From assembly GCA_036745875.1 (NCBI GenBank), contig DAIOFH010000097.1, positions 1-14,658 on the forward strand: DNA of 14,658 bases. Reading direction: 5' to 3'. Under the pieces are notes generated by a model. That model did not search any database, had not been told where the DNA came from, and worked only from the letters and a program-made list of their open reading frames with translations. Positions 1 through 6,886 of the stretch are shown here, piece by piece (within the stretch, counting starts at the first letter, position 1; each line of letters opens with the position of its first letter). Position numbers and translations under genes: made by a program. The stretch comes from DAIOFH01 sp036745875 (GTDB lineage: Bacteria > Planctomycetota > SZUA-567).

Positions 1-16
1 ATCTTTCTGAATTTGC

Positions 17-47
17 TTGACAAGTTCCGATTTTGCCGCATTATAGA
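17..47 (+). promoter_or_regulatory. Possible sigma70-type promoter at the left edge
   Basis: A perfect TTGACA lies at 17-22, with TATAGA at 42-47. The 19-base spacer is long, and an offset TTATAG reading gives 18. It precedes the hairpin at 53-77, so it may serve that transcript or be a distal rpmG promoter. Inference from consensus match only. Confidence 0.3.
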
Positions 48-52
48 ATTCG

Positions 53-77
53 TGCGCCGTCCCGTCCGGGCGGCGCA
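53..77. terminator. GC-rich hairpin, possible terminator of an upstream gene
   Basis: TGCGCCG at 53-59 pairs perfectly with CGGCGCA at 71-77, and an inner CCC/GGG extends the stem past a bulged T. The following bases (TAGGTTATAGTATTGTTT) are AT-rich but not a clean U-tract. It could end a gene left of the window or be a leader hairpin for rpmG. Confidence 0.35.
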
Positions 78-89
78 TAGGTTATAGTA

Positions 90-117
90 TTGTTTCATTT
101 TGCCTCTAAAGTATCAT
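90..117 (+). promoter_or_regulatory. Likely rpmG promoter
   Basis: TTGTTT at 90-95 and TATCAT at 112-117 are separated by 16 bases. The -10 matches consensus at 5 of 6 positions. It ends about 40 bases before the rpmG start codon, a normal distance for a short leader. Confidence 0.4.
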
Positions 118-156
118 AACTGACGCTTTTACAATGTATATGGGAGTTTGGGAACA

Positions 157-324
157 ATGGCCAAGAAGAAGAAAAACCCTGTCGAAGTCTATCAGATGGT
201 GTGCGGAAGCTGCCAAAGCCGCAACTACGTCACCCGCCTGAAAAGGGAAAATAAGTCCCTTGAAGTAAGCAAGTACTGCCCCACGGAACGCAAACACACT
301 CCGCACAAGGCGAAAAAGGCCTAA
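157..324 (+). CDS. rpmG: 50S ribosomal protein L33
   Basis: A 55-residue protein of the bL33 family, part of the large ribosomal subunit near the E-site. The start MAKKKK, the core SRNYVTRLKRENKSLEVSKYC and the tail ERKHTPHKAKK match L33 layout and length. ATG at 157 is preceded by GGGAG at 142-146, an acceptable though slightly distant ribosome binding site. Cysteines are C16 and C19 (CGSC) and C41 (YCP); the place where zinc-binding L33 forms carry a fourth Cys holds Glu (CPTE). The zinc site is therefore incomplete, intermediate between C+ and C- types. It stands alone: the secE-nusG genes that often follow rpmG are absent, and a strong hairpin follows it. Too short for many gene finders but clear by sequence. 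Confidence 0.95.
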   Translation: MAKKKKNPVEVYQMVCGSCQSRNYVTRLKRENKSLEVSKYCPTERKHTPHKAKKA

Positions 325-352
325 CCGCGTGGCGTGATCAATTATTGCGCAC

Positions 353-388
353 CAACCGGCCTCCGGCATGCAAGTCGGAGGCCGGTTG
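353..388 (+). terminator. Strong hairpin after rpmG, probable terminator
   Basis: CAACCGGCCTCCG at 353-365 is perfectly complementary to CGGAGGCCGGTTG at 376-388, a 13-bp stem with a 10-base loop, 29 bases after the rpmG stop. The U-tract is weak (CATTAATGGTTG), so termination may be partial or the hairpin may protect the mRNA 3' end. Confidence 0.6.
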
Positions 389-429
389 CATTAATGGTTG
401 TGGCTTGCGCGCTTGGCGTCGATAACGTA

Positions 430-458
430 TTGCCTGGAAGCACAATCCCCTGTATATT
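430..458 (+). promoter_or_regulatory. Probable promoter of the gltS-HD gene pair
   Basis: TTGCCT at 430-435 and TATATT at 453-458 have the ideal 17-base spacing. They lie about 70 bases before the symporter start, downstream of the rpmG hairpin, in an AT-rich stretch (450-500). Consensus match only. Confidence 0.5.
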
Positions 459-527
459 GTTTTTCCAAGATATTATTAATTATCCATTATTAACTATTGT
501 CTGTTTGCTGCCCGGGAGAACTGGCCT

Positions 528-1892
528 ATGACAGCGGTAATGGCGTTTTGCGGAATCTGTGTTTTGTTGGTGTTGGGGAAAATCGTGCGCTCTGCCGTTC
601 CTGCCTTGCAGAAGCTGTACCTTCCCGCCTCGGTAATCGGCGGCGTCATCGGACTTATTCTTATCAACCTGGTCGGCGATTCCCTTTCCCGCGATTGGTA
701 TGCCTCATGGAGTTCCTTTCCCGGATTCCTGATCAACGTCGTCTTCGCCGCATTGTTCCTTGGGATGGAAACAGGCGGCAAGACCAAAGGTTTGTGGAAG
801 CAGGTTGCCCCGCAGGTTTGCTTTGGGCAAATGATCGCGTGGGGGCAGTATGTCGTCGGCCTGGGGATCGTGATTGTCCTGTTGGGTCCTGTTTTCGGGG
901 TTCCCGACATGTTCGGCAACCTGTTGGAAATTGGCTTCGAGGGTGGTCACGGCACTGTCGGCGGGCTGGCGGATACCTTTGCCCAGCTTGGCTGGGCGGA
1001 AGGAAAGGATCTTGGTTATACGGTGGCGACGGCAGGCATGATTCTCGGCATTGTCATCGGCATGATCCTTGTCAATATCGCCGCCCGTCGCGGGCATGTC
1101 GACAACATCCGCACATACGCCGATCAAAGCCGACTGGAAAAGATCGGCATTTACCCGGAAAAACAACAGCCCTCGGCAGGCCGCCAGACAGTCTTTCCCG
1201 ATTCGGTGGATTCGCTGGCGCTGCATATCTCCCTCATCGGCATCGCCATCCTGATCGGCTACTTTTTCAAACAACTCCTAGCCCATATCGACCAGTATGC
1301 CCCGCAGTCGGTCCAGGACCTTCATGTTCTAAAAAGTTTTCCCTTGTTCCCGCTGTGCATGATCGGCGGCCTTATGCTGCAGGCGTTCCTCAAAAGGACA
1401 AAGACCGATTTCCTCGCCGATTCGGGGCAAATGCAGCGTCTGTCAGGTACCGCATTGGATTTTCTCGTGGTGTCGGCTGTCGCGACCATCCGTATCGAAT
1501 TCGTCGTCGCCTACTGGCAGCCGTTGCTGATGTTGATCGTCGTCGGCACGGTATGGAACACTTTTCTTGTGTTGGTCGTGGCAAAACGCATGCTGCCGGA
1601 TGCCTGGTTCGAAAAAGCCATCGCCGAATTCGGCCAGTCCATGGGCGTGACGGCGACAGGGCTTCTTCTGCTTCGGACAGTCGATCCGGAGACCAAGACC
1701 AACGCCGCTTCGGCGTTCGGCTACAAGCAGCTTGTCCACGAGCCGATTATGGGCGGCGGCATCTGGACGTCTGTTGCCGTGCCGCTTGTCATGTCCAAGG
1801 GTGCTCCGTTTGTCTTTGTTATTTGCGCCGCCATACTGATATTCTGGTTTCTGTTCTGGATATTTGCTCTGCCAAAGCCCAAAGCGGCATGA
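528..1892 (+). CDS. gltS: Sodium:glutamate symporter, ESS family (GltS-like)
   Basis: Inner-membrane carrier of 454 residues, predicted to import glutamate or a related dicarboxylic amino acid with Na+. The sequence has many hydrophobic segments in two halves. Each half has a Gly-rich re-entrant motif typical of the ESS family: GFEGGHGT at residues 136-143 and FGQSMGVTATG at 368-378. Between the halves is a hydrophilic loop around residues 185-230, making the protein longer than E. coli GltS (about 400). ATG at 528 has GGGAGA at 514-519. The HD-domain gene follows 17 bases later, so the two are probably one transcript. Family assignment is firm; the exact substrate is inference, since ESS homologues with altered specificity exist. 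A longer overlapping frame (497-1900) is a shadow. Confidence 0.85.
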   Translation: MTAVMAFCGICVLLVLGKIVRSAVPALQKLYLPASVIGGVIGLILINLVGDSLSRDWYASWSSFPGFLINVVFAALFLGMETGGKTKGLWKQVAPQVCFGQMIAWGQYVVGLGIVIVLLGPVFGVPDMFGNLLEIGFEGGHGTVGGLADTFAQLGWAEGKDLGYTVATAGMILGIVIGMILVNIAARRGHVDNIRTYADQSRLEKIGIYPEKQQPSAGRQTVFPDSVDSLALHISLIGIAILIGYFFKQLLAHIDQYAPQSVQDLHVLKSFPLFPLCMIGGLMLQAFLKRTKTDFLADSGQMQRLSGTALDFLVVSAVATIRIEFVVAYWQPLLMLIVVGTVWNTFLVLVVAKRMLPDAWFEKAIAEFGQSMGVTATGLLLLRTVDPETKTNAASAFGYKQLVHEPIMGGGIWTSVAVPLVMSKGAPFVFVICAAILIFWFLFWIFALPKPKAA

Positions 1893-1909
1893 GCCACTAG
1901 GAGAAAATA

Positions 1910-2488
1910 ATGTCATCCATTCCTCCAAGGGAGAAAGCGCTGGAAATTTTCGGCCGCTACAACAAAACCGAATCGCTGACCAGGCACGCCCTCGCGGTGG
2001 AAGGAGTTATGCGCCACTTCGCCGCCCTCAAGGGGGAGGATCAGGATTACTGGGGCCAGGTCGGCCTGCTGCATGATATCGACTATGAGCAGTATCCTGA
2101 CGAGCACTGCTCCAAAGCGCTGGAAATCCTCAAGGCCGAAGGCTATGACGACGCTTTCATCCGCGCCGTCGTCAGCCACGGCTATGAAATCGTCAACGAC
2201 GTCAAGCCGGAACATGTCATGGAAATCGCTCTTTTCGCCACCGACGAACTGACCGGCCTGATCGCGGCGGCGGCCCTTATGCGGCCGTCAAAAAGCGTCC
2301 TAGACCTTGAAGTGAAATCGGTTAAGAAAAAATGGAAGGACAAGCGGTTCGCCGCTGGCGTCAATCGCGAGATCATTCTTCAGGGTTGCCAGATGCTAGG
2401 GATGGAGCTGGATGAGGTCATAAACGAAACGATCAACGGCATGCGCTCTGTTGCCGACGCCATTGGTTTAGGGATGGCGGCCGCATAG
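1910..2488 (+). CDS. HD-domain (HDIG-type) metal-dependent hydrolase
   Basis: A 192-residue cytosolic protein of the HD phosphohydrolase superfamily. Visible ligands are H26 (TRHALAVEG), H55-D56 (LLHDIDYE), H66, H90 (VSHGYE) and D112 (ATDELTG), in the order expected for an HDIG metal site. The C-terminal half carries the stretch SVLDLEVKSVKKKWKDKRFA, typical of a widespread small HD family annotated simply as hydrolase; its substrate is unknown to me. AGGAG at 1899-1903 sits 6 bases before the ATG at 1910. It is likely cotranscribed with the symporter, which suggests but does not show a link to amino-acid or nucleotide metabolism. It converges on the TrmH gene with only 14 bases between the stops. 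Confidence 0.8.
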   Translation: MSSIPPREKALEIFGRYNKTESLTRHALAVEGVMRHFAALKGEDQDYWGQVGLLHDIDYEQYPDEHCSKALEILKAEGYDDAFIRAVVSHGYEIVNDVKPEHVMEIALFATDELTGLIAAAALMRPSKSVLDLEVKSVKKKWKDKRFAAGVNREIILQGCQMLGMELDEVINETINGMRSVADAIGLGMAAA

Positions 2489-2502
2489 AGTGAAATCAAA
2501 CC

Positions 2503-3339
2503 TCACTTCAGCGCTTCGAAAAGCAGTATCCCCGCCGCGACCGCGAGGTTCAGGCTCTCGACATTTCCCTTGAGCGGAATATGTATCTCTTCGTCGGCCA
2601 TGCCGGACAATGCGTCCGGTATGCCGCGTTCGCCGCCGATGAGGATGGCGAACGGCGTCGTATATTTGGCAGTGCGGTAGTCCGTGGCCGTAGCGGAGGT
2701 GGTTGCGGCAAAGAGCCGCACCGCGCCGGCAGGCCAGGCCGATATGAATGTTTCCGTCGATACCGAAAGGCAGGGGAGGCGGAAGGCCGCTCCCATGCTG
2801 CCCCGTAGGAACTTAGGCGAGCGAGGATCGGCTCCGTCAAGAAAAAGGCAACCGTCCATTCCCGCCGCCAGGGCTGTCCTGGCAAGAGCGCCGGCATTTC
2901 CCGGATCCTGAACTCCGGTCGCGATCAGCCACTTGCCGCCGGTTTTCGACGTAACTGCGGCAATGTCGTCATCCTTGGTGGCGACGGACATCACGAGCGC
3001 CACACCTTCGGAATTGCGTAGCCCCGACATCTTTTCATAGCAATCGTCCGCCAGGTTGAAGAGTTCGATTCCAAGCCCGCGCGCGGCGGCGAGGAATCCG
3101 CCCGCTTCCGGTCGTGCCGCTCCGGAATCGGAGACAAGGAACGCCACCGGCCCGAAGAGCCGCACTTCGTCCTGCTCCGGAGGCCTCAGCCCTTCCTCAA
3201 CCAAATGCACACCCTCGGCCAAGGTCAGGCCGAGGGTGTCGCGGTTTTGCTTGTCTTTGAGTGACGCCCAGGTTTTGACGCGAGGATTGGCGCGGCTGGC
3301 GATGCGCCGAATGCCGGCGAGGGCTGTCTGTTCGATCAT
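2503..3339 (-). CDS. TrmH/SpoU family RNA 2'-O-ribose methyltransferase
   Basis: A 278-residue SPOUT-class, SAM-dependent enzyme predicted to methylate a ribose 2'-OH in rRNA or tRNA. An N-terminal substrate-binding domain (residues about 10-120, with RVKTWASLKDKQ and LAEGVHLVEEGL) precedes the knotted catalytic domain. All three SpoU motifs are visible: motif 1 QDPGNAGALARTALAAG (144-160, N148 and R154), motif 2 IGGERGI (234-240), and motif 3 IPLKGNVESLNLAVAAGI (254-271). The domain layout resembles RlmB/MRM3-type 23S rRNA methyltransferases, but the target nucleotide cannot be read from sequence. ATG follows yebC by 6 bases and its Shine-Dalgarno GGAGGT (complement of 3349-3354) straddles the yebC stop. 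The two genes are therefore probably translationally coupled. Confidence 0.88.
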   Translation of the reverse strand: MIEQTALAGIRRIASRANPRVKTWASLKDKQNRDTLGLTLAEGVHLVEEGLRPPEQDEVRLFGPVAFLVSDSGAARPEAGGFLAAARGLGIELFNLADDCYEKMSGLRNSEGVALVMSVATKDDDIAAVTSKTGGKWLIATGVQDPGNAGALARTALAAGMDGCLFLDGADPRSPKFLRGSMGAAFRLPCLSVSTETFISAWPAGAVRLFAATTSATATDYRTAKYTTPFAILIGGERGIPDALSGMADEEIHIPLKGNVESLNLAVAAGILLFEALK

Positions 3340-3345
3340 GCCGGG

Positions 3346-4098
3346 TTAGACCTCCGCGGCCATTTGCGCTGCGACTTCGGTGGATACGTCGAAGTTGGTG
3401 TACACGTTCTGGACGTCTTCGTTTTCTTCCAGCGTGTCGATCAATTTCGAAATTTTCTGCGCCGCCTCGAGGCTGACTTCGATGCGGTTGTCGGGAATCA
3501 TCTGGATTTCCGACAGCTGCGTTTCAATTCCCGCCTGGGTGAGGGCGTCGTCCACGGTGATAAAGTCGTTGGGGTCGGAGTTGATTTCGAAGAAATCGTC
3601 CTGGTCCACAACGTCCTCCGCGCCTGCTTCCAGGGCGATGTCCATTAGCTTTTCCTCGTCGACATTGCCTTTGTCGACCTGGAAAACGCCTTTCCGCTGG
3701 AACATGTGCAGGACCGAGCCCTGCTTTCCCATCTTCGCGCCGGCGCGGTCGAAAATATAACGGATTTCGGGGCCGGTGCGCTGCGGGTTGTCGGTGAGGC
3801 ATTCGACTACGACCGCGACGCCCTCCTGGGCGTAGCCTTCGAACACCATGGGTTCGTAGCCGGCGCTGCCGGAAACGGCTTTTTCGATGGCGCGCTTGAT
3901 ATTGTCCTTCGGCATGTTTGCCTGGCGGCATTTGTCGAGAACAAGGCGGAGGCGCGGGTTTTCTTCCGGTTTGCCGGAGCCGCCTTCCTTGACCGCCGTG
4001 TAGAGAAGCTTGATCAGTTTGGAAAGTACTTTGCCTTTTTTCTTGTCTTTTGCCGCTTTCTTGTGCTGGATGTTGGCCCAATGGCTGTGTCCGGCCAT
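3346..4098 (-). CDS. yebC: YebC/TACO1/PmpR family protein
   Basis: A 250-residue member of the YebC family, annotated for years as a transcriptional regulator. Homologues are now linked to translation (TACO1 in mitochondria, relief of ribosome stalling). Hallmarks seen: the start MAGHSHWANIQHKKAAKDKKKGK, ENPRLRLVLDKCRQANMPKDNIKRAIEKA, EGYAQEGVAVVVECLTDN around 87-105, and near the C-terminus NVYTNFD. Full length for the family. GAGGAG lies upstream of the ATG. The family loop usually reads EGYGPGG; here it is EGYAQEG, a mild variation. Placement directly before an RNA methyltransferase supports a translation-related role. Identification is firm; which of the two published roles applies here cannot be told from sequence. 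Confidence 0.92.
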   Translation of the reverse strand: MAGHSHWANIQHKKAAKDKKKGKVLSKLIKLLYTAVKEGGSGKPEENPRLRLVLDKCRQANMPKDNIKRAIEKAVSGSAGYEPMVFEGYAQEGVAVVVECLTDNPQRTGPEIRYIFDRAGAKMGKQGSVLHMFQRKGVFQVDKGNVDEEKLMDIALEAGAEDVVDQDDFFEINSDPNDFITVDDALTQAGIETQLSEIQMIPDNRIEVSLEAAQKISKLIDTLEENEDVQNVYTNFDVSTEVAAQMAAEV

Positions 4099-4210
4099 AA
4101 ACTCACTCCTCGGGTGCTTGATGCGCGGCAGTATTTGGCTTGCCGGCGCATTTGGTCGAATTCGATTCTTTAGACGGGGCAGCTCGGTTTAAGCCGTCGC
4201 CCAAACGGTT

Positions 4211-4525
4211 TTACTCGTTGGACTGGTTAGGTGGAGGCTTAAAAAGCTGTTCCAGCGCTATTCTTGCGCTTTTCGACCGTTGCGCATTGAATCTTTCCTC
4301 AACTTCGTCATGGAAGACGAACCACGAGCAGGAGTTGAATTTCTCCGGGTCGAGAGGCTTCTCGGCTCTCGCCATGGGTTCGCGGCACCATTCCAATGCA
4401 TCTTTGTCATAGAAACGGCAATTGGCGCACGCGTGCAAGGCATAGCCGCACTTGAGGCAATCTTCCCGTGAACCGGGGGAACCTGTTTCATTCCATGGTT
4501 CTCCGCAGTGATGACATCTCTTCAT
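4211..4525 (-). CDS. Small cysteine-rich (zinc-ribbon-like) protein of unknown function
   Basis: A 104-residue soluble protein with eight cysteines: CHHC (C4, C7), C23LKC26, C33ANC36, C47 in WCREP, and C66 in NSCSW. Spacing suggests two Zn sites. The pattern of a first CxxC, then R-E-D-C-x-K-C-G, then LHxCxNCRFYD, then CREP, then a late Cys followed by aromatic residues matches a widespread family of small uncharacterised proteins that I recall from delta-proteobacteria and relatives. I know no function for it. The C-terminal 35 residues are charged and helical in character. AGGAAA precedes the ATG at 4525. It follows hisG by 47 bases in the same direction and precedes yebC by 112 bases. Confidence 0.75.
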   Translation of the reverse strand: MKRCHHCGEPWNETGSPGSREDCLKCGYALHACANCRFYDKDALEWCREPMARAEKPLDPEKFNSCSWFVFHDEVEERFNAQRSKSARIALEQLFKPPPNQSNE

Positions 4526-4545
4526 TGAAATTTCCTGTTTTACTT

Positions 4546-4577
4546 CCTGAGCCCAACCCTAAAACACTTCGCTCAGG
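4546..4577. repeat. Inverted repeat in the hisG to Cys-rich gene spacer
   Basis: CCTGAGC at 4546-4552 pairs with GCTCAGG at 4571-4577, with an 18-base loop, and overlaps the last bases of hisG. No U-tract follows on either strand, so it is not a clear terminator. It may be an mRNA processing or stability hairpin, or chance. Confidence 0.3.
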
Positions 4578-5445
4578 GGATGATGATATTGACCGGTATT
4601 TCCAATATTCCCTGCGCACCAAGATTCTTCAGTTTGGGGACGAGGATGCGCGTCTGGTTCATGTCGACGATCGTTTCAACCGCGACCCAGTCCTGGTCGG
4701 AGAGGGAGTTCACGGTCGGCGAGTGGAGGCTGGGCAGTATCGCCACAATGGAATCGAGGTTTTTCTTCGGCGCGTTCAGCTTGAGGAGTGCCTTTTCCTT
4801 GGCAGTGAGAGCACCCTTGAGCATAAGGACAAGGGCGTCGATCTTTTCCTTTTTCCACGGGTCTTTCAGCGCTTCCTTGTTGGCGACGATGACGGTGACG
4901 GATTCGGCGACGGTATCGATGATCCGGAGGCGGTTCGCCTTGAGGCTGGAGCCCGTTTCAGTGAGGTCGACGATGGCATCCGCCAAGTGGGGCACTTTGA
5001 CCTCGGTCGCGCCGTGGGAGAACTCGACCCGCGCCTTCACCCCGTGCTTGTCCAGGTATTTCTTGACCAGGTTGACGACTTCGGTGGAGATGGTCTTGCC
5101 TTCGAGATCCTTCGCCGATTTCATCGGGGAGTCGTCCGGGACGGCGAGCACCCAGCGTACCGGGCTGCGGGTTGCCTTCGCGTAGACGAGGCGTTCGACA
5201 ACTTCAACATCGGAGTCGTTTTCCAGCGTCCAGTCAAGGCCGGTGATGGCCATATCCATGACGCCGCGTTCGACGTAGCGCGACATTTCCTGCGGGCGGG
5301 CCAGCATGGCGTCGATTTCTGGGTCGTTGACGCTGGGGTAGTAGCTGCGGCTGGACACGGAGAAATCCCATCCGGCGGCGCGCAACAGCGCAAACGTTGA
5401 TTCCTGCAAACTGCCTTTGGGTAATCCGATTTTCAATTGCGGCAC
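4573..5445 (-). CDS. hisG: ATP phosphoribosyltransferase, long form
   Basis: First enzyme of histidine biosynthesis: it joins ATP and PRPP to give phosphoribosyl-ATP. I place the start at GTG 5445 (290 residues): AGGAG stands 6 bases before it, and the protein then opens directly with PQLKIGLPKGSLQE, the family N-terminus. An in-frame ATG at 5517 would add 24 unconserved residues. The PRPP-binding region GATEVKVPHLADAIVDLTETGSSL is at about 145-168. The C-terminal part, ending in a predicted ACT-like regulatory domain (residues about 215-290, with LPSLHSPTVNSLSDQDWVAVE), marks the long form. That form is allosterically inhibited by histidine and needs no HisZ. No other his gene is in the window. 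Confidence 0.93.
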   Translation of the reverse strand: MPQLKIGLPKGSLQESTFALLRAAGWDFSVSSRSYYPSVNDPEIDAMLARPQEMSRYVERGVMDMAITGLDWTLENDSDVEVVERLVYAKATRSPVRWVLAVPDDSPMKSAKDLEGKTISTEVVNLVKKYLDKHGVKARVEFSHGATEVKVPHLADAIVDLTETGSSLKANRLRIIDTVAESVTVIVANKEALKDPWKKEKIDALVLMLKGALTAKEKALLKLNAPKKNLDSIVAILPSLHSPTVNSLSDQDWVAVETIVDMNQTRILVPKLKNLGAQGILEIPVNIIIP

Positions 5446-5548
5446 ACTTGTCTCCTGTAACTGATCAACCCGAATCCTGACCTCTGTCGGGCGGAGCAGT
5501 TTTCTCTGGCTCCTCATACCATATGATTAGTCGTGCTTCCGTCGCACC

Positions 5549-6220
5549 TTACTTTTTACCGTTCTTGCGCGCTCCGTTTTTCCCGTTTTTCTCAGCCTGG
5601 GCCTTGGGCTGTTCGCCGTAGGGGTGGCCGATCGCTTCCAGTTCGATCATCTGCACCAATTTCGCCACCTCCGAAAGGGGCAACGAGTCTGACGCGGCTT
5701 TGGCAAGATGGTTGCGGTCGCCGGTCTTTGAAACGAGGTTCAGCTTGCGGGCTTGTTTAAGCCCTTCGTCCGAAAGCGGCAAGGACGCGCCGGGGCAGAA
5801 CTCGAAAAGGAGGAGGGATATTGCACCCTTTTTGACCCGCGGCAGGTATTGCTGCAGAAGTTTACGGCCTTCGGCCACCTTGCATGCTTCGAGAAAGTCA
5901 AAGGTCAGTGAACCACGCTTTTCGAAAAAGGTGTTGTATTCCTCGATAATCCGTTCTGCGCATTCTTCGCAGCTGCCGAGGGCTTCAATGGCTCTCGCCA
6001 GTTCCTGAATGCGTGAGACCCGCACTTCGTTCCAGTCTACGTATGCCTGGCGAATTTTACCGATAGCTGCCAGGGCGTCCTGGACTGACTCCCCCGCGTC
6101 CATAATCAGGGCAAAAGCGATATGATCCAGCGGTTCCAGCGAATAAACACCCGGCTTGCCGGCATGGGCAATCATATAATCCCTTGACGGGGAAGCGGGC
6201 AATTCTTTTAGGTTGACCAT
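5549..6220 (-). CDS. Divergent endonuclease III-like (HhH-GPD-type) protein
   Basis: A 223-residue cytosolic protein. The stretch at about 30-85, LDHIAFALIMDAGESVQDALAAIGKIRQAYVDWNEVRVSRIQELARAI, follows the N-terminal pattern of HhH-GPD base-excision glycosylases. Those begin with a multi-helix segment, then a D-W/N-E-V-R sequence and an ELA helix. I cannot find a clear helix-hairpin-helix LPGVG motif, the catalytic Lys/Asp pair, or a FeS cysteine cluster (C84 and C87 are an isolated CEEC). It may be a structural relative that has lost glycosylase activity, or a repair protein too divergent to judge. The last about 20 residues are Lys/Gly/Asn-rich (KNGKNGARKNGKK) and probably disordered, perhaps nucleic-acid binding. 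AAGGAA precedes the ATG. It lies between the PPC-domain gene and hisG. Confidence 0.55.
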   Translation of the reverse strand: MVNLKELPASPSRDYMIAHAGKPGVYSLEPLDHIAFALIMDAGESVQDALAAIGKIRQAYVDWNEVRVSRIQELARAIEALGSCEECAERIIEEYNTFFEKRGSLTFDFLEACKVAEGRKLLQQYLPRVKKGAISLLLFEFCPGASLPLSDEGLKQARKLNLVSKTGDRNHLAKAASDSLPLSEVAKLVQMIELEAIGHPYGEQPKAQAEKNGKNGARKNGKK

Positions 6221-6271
6221 TCTTTATTGTTTCCTTGTCAAAATACATTGTCACTGCATGGGAAATAGGGA

Positions 6272-6682
6272 TTAATTAAATTCCGCGTTAAACAAATATA
6301 CCGGCACGGTTCCCGGACCCGGTTCTTCAGGCGCGGGGGCGGGTTTTTCCATTACCCTGGTCACGGACCCCTGGACAACTGCGAGCTTCCTGAGGCCGCT
6401 GGCCTGGTCCTGGATGCGCTTCAGGTTGATCCCAAGAATTTCCTGGATAATCACTTCGCCTTCCAGGTTGCCGCTTTGCAGGGTACCGGCGAGGCGCAGG
6501 ACCGGCTTTCCGTCTTCCGCCGGCGCGATGATGCCTGACACGGAACTGTCGGCCGCCAGTATGACTTGCGCTATGTTGATGCCGCGATCGTGCGCAAAGT
6601 TTTCCAACGCCCCCGGGAGCGCGTCGTCTCTGTCCAGCGTGACGATAAAAATCCGTCCCAGTTTACCTTCACTCGCTTTCAT
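6272..6682 (-). CDS. PPC (DUF296)-domain protein, divergent
   Basis: A 136-residue protein. The start MKASEGKLGRIFIVTLDRDD, followed by LPGALENFAHDRGINIAQVIL and later EVIIQEILGINLKRIQDQASGLRKL, fits the bacterial PPC/DUF296 family. In that family a single domain forms trimers and proteins often begin MKxSEGRLGRxFVLRL. I choose ATG 6682 because GGGAGG sits 6 bases upstream and family similarity begins there. An in-frame ATG at 6712 has no ribosome binding site. Unusually, the central LHxHxxLGR region that carries metal-binding histidines in relatives is shortened and reads VLRLAGTLQSGN, with no His. The C-terminus has a Pro/Glu linker (EKPAPAPEEPGPG). Function unknown. It is the first gene of the leftward group, with its own promoter. 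Confidence 0.6.
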   Translation of the reverse strand: MKASEGKLGRIFIVTLDRDDALPGALENFAHDRGINIAQVILAADSSVSGIIAPAEDGKPVLRLAGTLQSGNLEGEVIIQEILGINLKRIQDQASGLRKLAVVQGSVTRVMEKPAPAPEEPGPGTVPVYLFNAEFN

Positions 6683-6730
6683 GGCGAACCTCCCGTCGTC
6701 CAAACGTGTCATATCGACAGCAAATATTGA

Positions 6731-6759
6731 ATATTAATATACATATATCATCTTGTCAA
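6731..6759 (-). promoter_or_regulatory. Promoter of the leftward gene group
   Basis: Reading leftward, TTGACA (complement of 6754-6759) is followed after 17 bases by TAATAT (complement of 6731-6736), about 49 bases before the chosen start at 6682. The perfect -35 and AT-rich -10 region make this a good sigma70-type candidate. Confidence 0.6.
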
Positions 6760-6820
6760 TGCAAGTCCCCGTAAATACTTCCGGGCAGTCCCAATTTTAC
6801 CCGTAGTGAAGGATTACGAC

Positions 6821-6848
6821 TTGACAAAGGCGTTACGAAGGATATATT
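6821..6848 (+). promoter_or_regulatory. ilv operon promoter
   Basis: TTGACA at 6821-6826 and TATATT at 6843-6848 are separated by 16 bases. Transcription would start near 6855, about 30 bases before the leader peptide ATG. This is the only convincing promoter found for the whole ilv array. Confidence 0.7.
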
Positions 6849-6886
6849 TGTGGTAGCTGTCTGTTTATTGCTATTGGAGTGTCATC

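Noticed and set aside
1..156. tRNA gene at the left edge (hairpin 53-77 as an arm)
   Set aside because: No T-arm GTTCRA sequence, acceptor stem or CCA end could be arranged around the hairpin.
497..1900. 467-codon open frame on the + strand overlapping the symporter gene
   Set aside because: Arg/Pro/Gly/Ser-rich composition with no motifs; the overlapping frame at 528-1892 is a clear membrane transporter.
2489..2507. AGTGA/TCACT inverted repeat between the convergent HD and TrmH genes as a bidirectional terminator
   Set aside because: Only a 5-bp AT-containing stem with no T-run on either strand.
4468..5400. 310-codon + strand open frame across hisG
   Set aside because: Antisense shadow of hisG, rich in Asp/Gly/Val repeats typical of reverse-frame translation; no recognisable domain.
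5443..5517. Upstream ATG at 5517 as the hisG start
   Set aside because: Adds 24 unconserved residues, while GTG 5445 has AGGAG at ideal distance and the family N-terminus begins there.
6683..6712. ATG at 6712 as the start of the PPC-domain gene
   Set aside because: No ribosome binding site before it; GGGAGG precedes ATG 6682, where family similarity begins.
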